NCBI GenBank assembly: GCA_002914845.1
Contig: JXTC01000008.1
Span: forward strand, 350,453 to 414,452
Direction of reading: 5' to 3'
Source of the DNA: Trema orientale
Taxonomy: Eukaryota > Streptophyta > Magnoliopsida > Rosales > Cannabaceae
DNA: 64,000 bases
Part shown: in pieces, positions 57,251 through 64,000 of the stretch
Numbering within the stretch: the stretch's first letter is position 1
How the letters are laid out: every line of letters begins with the position of its first letter
Made by a program: the position numbers and the translations under genes
Notes under the pieces: generated by a model
What the model was told of the DNA's origin: nothing
The model's database searches: none
The model's input: the letters and a program-made list of their open reading frames with translations, nothing else

Positions 57251-59541
57251 CTTTCATTCCAAAATACACCAAACGCATTAATGTGGAAACCAAATAAAGA
57301 GGCTCTATTCAAGCAAAATAAATAAATAAATAAATATGCTCCATTTTTGTCACGTAACAGGATAATCTAGCAACGCATTGCTACATAAGAAAACATGTCA
57401 AGTCACTCTTCACAAATGGAGATGAAAACTATTATAACAGTATTCTTCAACACCAGATTACCAAAATATTATAAGTGAAAACAAATGAAAAATAAAAGAG
57501 ATCTCAAACTGATGTAAATTAAACACAAATAACTAAATAAATGAGGCTTTGAAAAGATAACAAACACGGAGGAAGGAACCCTACTCGTCCGTGACACCGT
57601 ACGAATAATGAATATTCATTTTAAAGTCCCAAAGAAAGAAAAGAACCATATAACAGAACGACAAACGTGCTAACATCTAGAACACAACTAAAAGACAGAT
57701 CTGTATATAAATATTATCAACAATTTAGTGAACGTGACATGCAACCATACAACAGAGATGGGCCACCCAAACATGGGCCACCTGCGGTGGGTGGCCTAGT
57801 CCTACCGCGCATTATGTTATGCTCAAGCGAGTACCCATTAAACTGTCGGCTACAACAACTCATAGGTGTGATTTGTATCTATTTTCTTGGCAGATTTTCC
57901 CAGTCAAAATTTTTGGTTATGGGCGTGGTAAAAGGTCTAAGACAATGGACAGACTGAGAGAAAAGAATAAAAGAAAAAAAAATGAATGAAATTCAACTCG
58001 TTTTTCTTTTTTTTTTTTTCCATTGCTCCAGTTCAAGGCCAACACTGTTCCCTTACATTTTTTTTTTCTTTTTCTTGTGAAGTAGTCAAGTAGACGGGAA
58101 TTGCATCCAACCAAACTCCCCCGTTATAATATATGTACAAAACACCCTTGAAGAAAAAGTCAAAAAAGACCTACTTGAGCAGTTGTGCTGCACCATCCGG
58201 ATATCTAATCTAAGGAGAAAAGAAAAGAATTCAACTTTAACCAAAGTAAAAGGTACCTCGCTTGGTTGCTTTGTTGTTTCTTCTTGCTTTTACTACTTCC
58301 CCTAGTATTTCCTTTTTCTTTTTTTTTTTTCTTTTCAATCCTCATTATGATTCTTCTTCATAAATCTTGTTCAAGTCCAGTTGGAATTACTGGGTTTCTC
58401 TTGGTTGTGGGCACCTCTTTACGCCTCTTCAAAACCATAGATTCCCTGGTATGTAGCTCCAACATTTTTTACAACCCCACTTGCTCCAAAAATAAGAACC
58501 AACACAAATATCTACACTGGACTTCTATACCTGAAAGAGGAAACCAAAAAACTCATTTTATTCTTCGACTTGGCTATGCTACAATTAGGAATATCGATTA
58601 AAGTCTAAACAAATTTGAACCAAAACTTTAATATAATCCCATTGGAACCTAGGCACAGCAATATGTGGGGGAATTCTTTAAATGACAAAACAAAAAAAAA
58701 GGGTGGTTGTAGAATAAAGCACTAAAGCAAGTAGCACCACCCAAAATTGCTATAAACATAGATTTTAAACAAAGCAACGGCTCTCAATTTGCATGAAGAA
58801 TAAACAAAAGCACATTCACATTTTGTGCCTCATGATAAAAGAACTCGCAAGAATATTTTCACTGGGGTAAAATTTTCAAATATTCTAGCATCAGAGCATT
58901 CATTGAATGCAATCATATTTACAAGAAAACTGGACGAGAAAAACTCAAAATCGTTTTGAAAATTTTCTTGTTTGGAAAAGTTCGATCCAATTTGTTCCTT
59001 AAGATAAAGGGTTTGCCTCATTCCTTCAAAATGTTGGCTTGGTAAAAATTAAGAATCCCTGTCAATCTGTCACGTACAAAGATTCGGCCTTTACTAAACT
59101 AACACAAGTTTGCCCTTTCACTTCTCAAATACTACACTGCATGATTATTTGTACTATCAAATGGTTCCCAAAACAAAACCCCGATAAGGCACGAAAAATA
59201 TGAACAAATTCTCTCAGCAACAAATTGTACAAAATTCAAAACCAGATATGCATGTGTCTCAACTAAGAATTTTTATCACTAACACTATAAAAAACTGTGT
59301 AAAGATTATCAAATTCAAATCCAGATTCATGTGTCCTAACTAAGATCTATCATCTCTAAAACAATAATTCCACTTTGCTATGCTAGATAACACAAACCAC
59401 GGTTTATACGATAATACTATTGGACCCTTTTCACCACATTTCCACACTGACAACTCCAACAAACCAAAATCCAAAAAGAAGACAAGAAAAACAAAGTGCA
59501 GCATGGTAAAGAATCACTAACCAGTTTTGCCGGAGAGAAAT
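57251..59541. other. Intergenic stretch, includes the 3' flank of the BC10-like gene
   Basis: The part nearest 59541 should contain the BC10-like 3' UTR. No other gene is recognised. Open stretches at 57667-57957 and 58266-58601 show no family motif. Confidence 0.4.
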
Positions 59542-60642
59542 TCAATCCCGGAAAATGACCTTCTTGGCGATATCCATCAAGGGTCTCAAGCATTCAGGCG
59601 AGAATTTACGGGCAAACAAGTAGGATTCAGAGTGATTCGACTGCCTAAGACGATGAATCAGCACCGGCGAAATCTCCGCCGGCCCGTAAGTGTAAGGGTG
59701 GCCGTTCGTCGTTCCGGTCCAATTGACCCGAGTCAATGTGTACTGAGTACAACCATTCGGATCCGCCATTGACAAAAGGGTCGGAAAATAGTGCTCCTCC
59801 GGGTAACATTCGCCTTCCTTATAGCACGGCGTTCTAAATTTCCTCCATAGCGTCCGATCCTTGACCACAACCCGAGCGTGCCGCCGCGTCAGCACAAAGA
59901 ATTGCGATCCGACCCGGAATTGCTCGAAGGACACTTCCGGCATCATCGAAAACCTTCCTCTAGCCGTATACCTCTTCCAGAGATTGCGAGACTTGGAGAG
60001 TATCTCGATGAAGCTCTTGTACCTGCCGCGGACGCCGAGCCGAGTCAACTCAGCGTCGGAATCGGCCACCGACGACGACAAATCGAACGACCTGGAGACC
60101 ACAAGGGAATGGTAAACGTATCTGAACGAGTGGAGCGGCACACAGTACTGAGACAACACGGCGAAGAAGGCGTTCGCGGGGTCATCGATGATGGCGGTCG
60201 CGAGTAGGCGGCGCGTGGCGGAGATGAGAGTGGCGGAGGCGCGGTAGGTCCGCTTGGCGGCGATGAAGCGGTCCTCGAAGACGCCGTGGGGGCGCGTGAC
60301 GTTGACGGCGGGATCGGCGTGGACGTAGATGTTGTAGAGATTGGAATTCCCTTTGAAGAAGCGTTCCCATAAGGGAGCGAAGTGGAGGTCCGAATTTGTG
60401 AGAAATAGAAAAGCGATCTTAAGCTTGGGGTTGGAACCCGTGGAGAGGTGGGAGTTAATGGCGGAGGAGGAGGACCCGGAAGCCCGGTCGAAGAGAGCGA
60501 GGTCATCGAGTTCGTCGGAGGGAGAGATCAAGGCGGAGGACTGGTGCTGCTGAAGCGGGGAGAGGAAGCGAGGGGCCAAGAGGAAGAGGATTGGGAGAGA
60601 GAGCAAGAGAGAGAAGGAGAGGACGAATGGGGTCGAGAACAT
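59542..60642 (-). CDS. Core-2/I-branching glycosyltransferase (GT14, BC10-like)
   Basis: An intronless gene of 366 codons plus stop. The N-terminus MFSTPFVLSFSLLLSLPILF is a single signal-anchor (residues 1-22), followed by a Ser/Gln-rich stem: a type II membrane protein expected in the Golgi. The Branch domain follows: KIAFLFLT (75-82), YVHADP, the conserved DPANAFFAVLSQYCVPLHSF (154-173), a basic region, CYPEEHYFPT (279-288) and VNWTG...HPYTYGP near the end. This is the plant DUF266/GT14 subfamily that includes rice BC10, needed for cell-wall strength; donor and acceptor sugars are not established. The start chosen is the ATG at 60642 because the anchor begins there. The frame stays open upstream through an alanine run (60727-60741) but has no ATG. 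GC-rich coding sequence contrasts with the AT-rich surroundings. The gene appears intact. Confidence 0.93.
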   Translation of the reverse strand: MFSTPFVLSFSLLLSLPILFLLAPRFLSPLQQHQSSALISPSDELDDLALFDRASGSSSSAINSHLSTGSNPKLKIAFLFLTNSDLHFAPLWERFFKGNSNLYNIYVHADPAVNVTRPHGVFEDRFIAAKRTYRASATLISATRRLLATAIIDDPANAFFAVLSQYCVPLHSFRYVYHSLVVSRSFDLSSSVADSDAELTRLGVRGRYKSFIEILSKSRNLWKRYTARGRFSMMPEVSFEQFRVGSQFFVLTRRHARVVVKDRTLWRKFRTPCYKEGECYPEEHYFPTLLSMADPNGCTQYTLTRVNWTGTTNGHPYTYGPAEISPVLIHRLRQSNHSESYLFARKFSPECLRPLMDIAKKVIFRD

Positions 60643-61110
60643 TGAGCCCGAAGCGACGGTTCTCGACGCCCAGGCGCCGAATGGGCATGTGGGTTTCACG
60701 AATCCGAGCCTGAATCTGTGCACCACGGCGGCGGCGGCGGCGGTGTGCGATGGGTCTGGAATGGTGAAAGACTGAGGGGGAGAGATTGGAATTGTTTGGA
60801 TCGAGGGAAAACTTGGGAATGGAGAGGGAAAATGGAGGAATGAATTAATGAGAATTGAATGGCAAAGGAGAGGACAAAAAAAAAAAAAAAAGGGAGAGAG
60901 GGTGATAGGGAAATGAAGATTTCGGTCTTCGGACGATGGATGGTAATGAATGCCGATACCGATAGGGATTTGGGATGGATCTCCCTCTATCTGGCCCTAT
61001 AGGAGTTTTGCCGTCATACTTGACGGCGTAATTTCAAGAGGAGTTTTTTATTTTTTATTTTTAACAGAGAGAGGAGTTTCAAAAGTTGAGAAAAAAAAAG
61101 AAAATTTAGT
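60643..61110 (-). promoter_or_regulatory. 5' flank of the BC10-like gene
   Basis: Contains a GGC triplet run (60727-60741) and a purine-rich stretch (60770-60910) on the plus strand, which is a pyrimidine-rich leader on the coding strand, common in plant 5' UTRs. TATA and initiation site were not fixed. Confidence 0.4.
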
Positions 61111-61119
61111 TTGATTCAC

Positions 61120-61306
61120 AGGGTCTACAGCAGGATGCCCCTACGTAGGGTCCTGTCTATTCACCGTTAGATGGGAATCTGTATATAAATAGATTCTTCA
61201 CAGATTCCCTTTATTCTCTACAGATTCCCGTTATTCTCCACAGATTCTCATCCAACGATAATTAAAGCATGACCCTACGTAGGAACGCCCTTACCATAGC
61301 CATCCC
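61120..61306. mobile_element. Hairpin MITE, family 'cctacgtagg', copy 2
   Basis: The left arm 'atgcccctacgtagggtcctg' region and the right arm complement 'gcgttcctacgtagggtcatg' region match each other and the arms of 15636-15785. The loop holds three variants of 'cacagattcccttattct' and is longer than in copy 1. No clear target duplication. Non-coding. Confidence 0.75.
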
Positions 61307-62354
61307 CAAATTTTAAAGGGTGAAAAAACTCCTCTTTGAATAGTAGGAGGTGTGGGAATTGAACCCCACCCTCCTCTTTTATCTATATTAATTAATCTAA
61401 CAATATATGAAAAAAAAAAATTAAAGTGGATTTCTAGAATATGGTATTGGTTTTGGGTGTATCAATACGGTATTATTTTCTGAGCAGACGATTTAGATCT
61501 TACGGCATGCTCATTGGGAATTGAAATACACTATATTATATATCATTAACTTTCAACTTTATCTTCCTCACTTATGCCTTCTCTCTTCGGTTCTTTCTCC
61601 ATCCGATGATTCTATCTCGTCCTCACATCATCAGACCATCAATGCTTGAATTGATTGGAGTCTCTATTTCTTATAGGTTTGGTTTATTACTCCAAATCTT
61701 GAAGTTTTTTTTCATCTTTTTTTACTCGTTTTTTCGCTAGACATATTTTTTATTGGTTCGTTGAAGGGGTTAATTCCCTTTCGGAACGTGAGTTCTTGCT
61801 TGGTTGTTTATCCCAGTTGTATAAAATCTAGTTGATTTATTTAAATGCTTCCTACAAAGTCTAAAAATTAAAAATGAAAACTAAAAATTTCTGAAAATGA
61901 AATTCACTATATTCGTTTCATTTCCTAATTTTTTGAAAAGCAACCACAAATCAATCAAATTAAAATTTTGATTCTAAATTTTATGCTTTTACACGATGGG
62001 TTTTGAGAGAATAAAATGCTCTTACAATCCCTTTTTTTTCTTCACAAAGAGCTTCACTTTGATTCATTCTTTTCTCTAAAAAATAAAATTTAGAAAAAAA
62101 AAATCTTAAAACGGACTTGACTGTGAACTCTCTTAGCCTGAGCATGAAGACGAAAAGGTGTAATCTTGTGCATCGATTACTTGTTTAGCTCTTCAACTTG
62201 GTGGGCCCTGCATCATTCTTGACCAATCATAACACATAGACTGGGGTGTATTGATACACCATTTCATTATGTTGTATGCTAGAAGCCCCCAATTTTAAAA
62301 GGCCTCTTACCCTCTTTTATAATATATATATATATATATGTCACACATATAGTC
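61307..62354. other. Intergenic stretch, no gene recognised
   Basis: AT-rich with a TA run at about 62322-62338. Nothing further can be supported. Confidence 0.4.
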
Positions 62355-62490
62355 ACTCGATGGGACCGGTCCCGTCTATATTTTGTTTAATACATGTTAT
62401 GTTTTAACTGACACTATAATGGTCAAACGTGACCTGTATTGGCCAAAACATGAACGAGACGGATCCTCTTAAGGGGAATACATTCATGCC
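62355..62490. mobile_element. Hairpin MITE, family 'gggaccggtccc', copy 2 (decayed)
   Basis: Contains 'gggaccggtcccgtc' at the left and 'tggccaaaacatgaacg', 'gggaatac' at the right, in the same order as the MITE at 26494-26643. It is more diverged, and its ends are not sharply defined. Confidence 0.65.
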
Positions 62491-63250
62491 TTATATATTA
62501 TATATCAACATTTTAAATATCTAAATTTGTACATTTTATATATAAATTGACTAACAAATTTCTCACTAAACACCTAATCTAAATTGAGAATATTTTATTT
62601 TTGCTGAATAACACGAAAAATCTATTGAAAATAACTTAAAACAATTAGCACAAATCACTTAGTTTGTACAAAAAAAAAGTACAGATTTACAGATATTTAA
62701 AATATAGAGGTATAATTTTACACAAGACAAAAGTCAGGATTAAAATTGCAAAAAATCGTACTTCAAAGTATATTTTTGCAATTATCCCACGCACTTTTTT
62801 TTCGTTTTCCATCTTTTTTTAGCTTACCAGAGAGGGAGATGCTCTCCACATATTTTCACATATTTTTACAAGTCATATCTAGCTTATAAAATAAACTATA
62901 TATCTATCAATAAAGTTATTAATTATGATGCAAGCTCTTATTGTGAGATAGTCAATAGTTATTCTTGTCACTTCATTCCTTGCTCTAAGAATCAAGCAGC
63001 TTATACATTTTCTATATTGTTTTTCATTTTATTATAGGAATTTTTTTAAAATTGTATTGCTCTTATTGTATCGAATAATTTGCTATATTTATACTCCTAC
63101 CATCATATCAATATATCCCATTAGCTACAAATATGACGAAAAAGGACAACCTTTTAAACTAAAAAGAGAAAGAGGACATTCCATGTTGGTTCCTTCAACC
63201 CATCATCTATAACTTGACTTGAGACCAAGAAACACATAGATATCTTTTTA
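62491..63250. other. AT-rich intergenic stretch, no gene recognised
   Basis: No coding or repeat signature could be supported. Confidence 0.4.
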
Positions 63251-63539
63251 TTTTGTTTTTTTTTTTCTCAGTCTTTTATTTATCTACTCAATTATTTTGT
63301 TTAAGGGAGGGGTACTACAAATGCAAAGCTAAAAGAGGCAGTGTACAACTAGTTCATAAATTTGTCCAATTTAATCTTTCTGCTATTGATAGGTGTCGAT
63401 TTTGTCTATGTTTTATATTGATTATCCACATGATTTTGTTAGTTTTTTTGGTATTTTCACGTTACTTTACTTTTATGTTTTAGGTGAATTTTGAGGAAAA
63501 GGAGCAAAATGAAGTTGGAATGAATCAAAACAGAGTAGA

Positions 63540-64000
63540 AATGGAAGAAATACAAAAATAGGGAGTTCCAAGGGTCTACAACCGCGGCACTAGTCCTCTG
63601 GAGTCATGGCTTCAAGTTTCTGGAAGTTTGGAAGAGAAAGGAGAGAAGAAAAATGAGGAAGCAGAAAAACGGTCTAGTGCCACGACGCTAGGCTTCTGGA
63701 AGGCCGGAATGATTTGGGCAGGAAGTCAGTACTGGGGCACCAATTCCAGAGCATTGCGGCGTTCGTAATGCATATTTTCGTTGTTTTTATGTTTTTAAAC
63801 GTAATTGGACTCCAAATTAGTCCGAATTTGAGCCCATAAGCCTTCTAGGACGACTCCTTTATAAATAGAAGCCTCTAGGTCAGAGCCAACATTGATTAGA
63901 CTCAATTTACTCAAAAGACTTATAGAGAAAGGATTTAGAAAGGTTTGGAGACAAGGAGGAGCTTCAATTGGGGATTTCACTAGTCACCTTCACTTAATTC
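63540..64000 (+). mobile_element. Possible LTR entering at the window edge
   Basis: Base composition changes to a more balanced, non-repetitive sequence. The stretch has the style of a plant gypsy LTR: phrases 'cgcggcactagt' and 'gccacgacgct', a strong TATA box tataaata (63860-63867) about 30 bp before 'gcctctaggtcagag', and a purine-rich leader 'agaaaggtttggagac'. The element would continue beyond 64000. It could instead be a host promoter. Confidence 0.4.

Noticed and set aside
57667..58601. Open frames of 96 and 111 codons
   Set aside because: No motif, no signal peptide pattern that can be trusted, biased composition; likely chance.
59861..60645. Several open frames on the plus strand opposite the BC10-like gene
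   Set aside because: They come from the GC-rich coding strand of the glycosyltransferase; no family motifs and biased composition.

Overview
The window is nuclear DNA of a flowering plant, very probably a eudicot. Its genes have many introns and typical plant exon layouts, and their products belong to plant families: a chloroplast outer-envelope Omp85 protein, a Core-2/I-branching glycosyltransferase and S-protein homologues. The space between genes is AT-rich and packed with decayed transposable elements. I cannot name the species. A few N positions (32209, 41410, 54561, 55118-55123) mark unresolved bases.

Layout. 1-6.1 kb: a Mutator-like element with long terminal inverted repeats (165-1595), a 5'-truncated LINE (about 1740-3945) and a Tourist-type MITE nested in an older repeat (4996-5355). 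6.1-12.2 kb: a complete seven-exon gene on the minus strand for the ribosome-biogenesis GTPase LSG1, with a decayed copy of its promoter and first exon at 12.9-13.4 kb. 13.5-30 kb: an accessory region with three intact small secreted S-protein-homologue (SPH) genes. Two of them (19505-19936 and 27011-27442) lie in a direct segmental duplication of about 4 kb that also carries a Ty1/copia remnant. The third (29534-29992, minus) is more diverged. CACTA, Mutator-like, SINE and MITE insertions lie around and between them, several in only one arm of the duplication. 30-36 kb: no genes, but a palindrome of about 1.2 kb (33118-34333). 36.1-41.2 kb: a complete eleven-exon plus-strand gene for an OEP36/OEP39-type Omp85 barrel protein. 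41.6-45 kb: a hAT-like element, a Tourist MITE and AT-rich DNA. 45.8-49.9 kb: a degenerate Ty3/gypsy element of Tat/Retand type. 51-53.5 kb: a minus-strand LINE remnant. 54-59.5 kb: SINE, tandem repeat and AT-rich DNA. 59.5-60.6 kb: an intronless minus-strand gene for a GT14/BC10-like glycosyltransferase. 60.7-64 kb: MITEs and, at the edge, a sequence that looks like the start of an LTR.

The three housekeeping-type genes (LSG1, OEP36/39-like, BC10-like) act in unrelated processes: 60S ribosome maturation, the plastid envelope and Golgi glycosylation. Plants have no operons and I see no functional link between them. The dynamic part is the SPH cluster, where gene duplication and transposon insertion are intertwined. 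I found no convincing new molecular system. The best leads are the SPH segmental duplication with its built-in insertion chronology, the large palindrome, and several pairs of inverted-repeat elements with clear target-site duplications. All repeat boundaries were read by eye.
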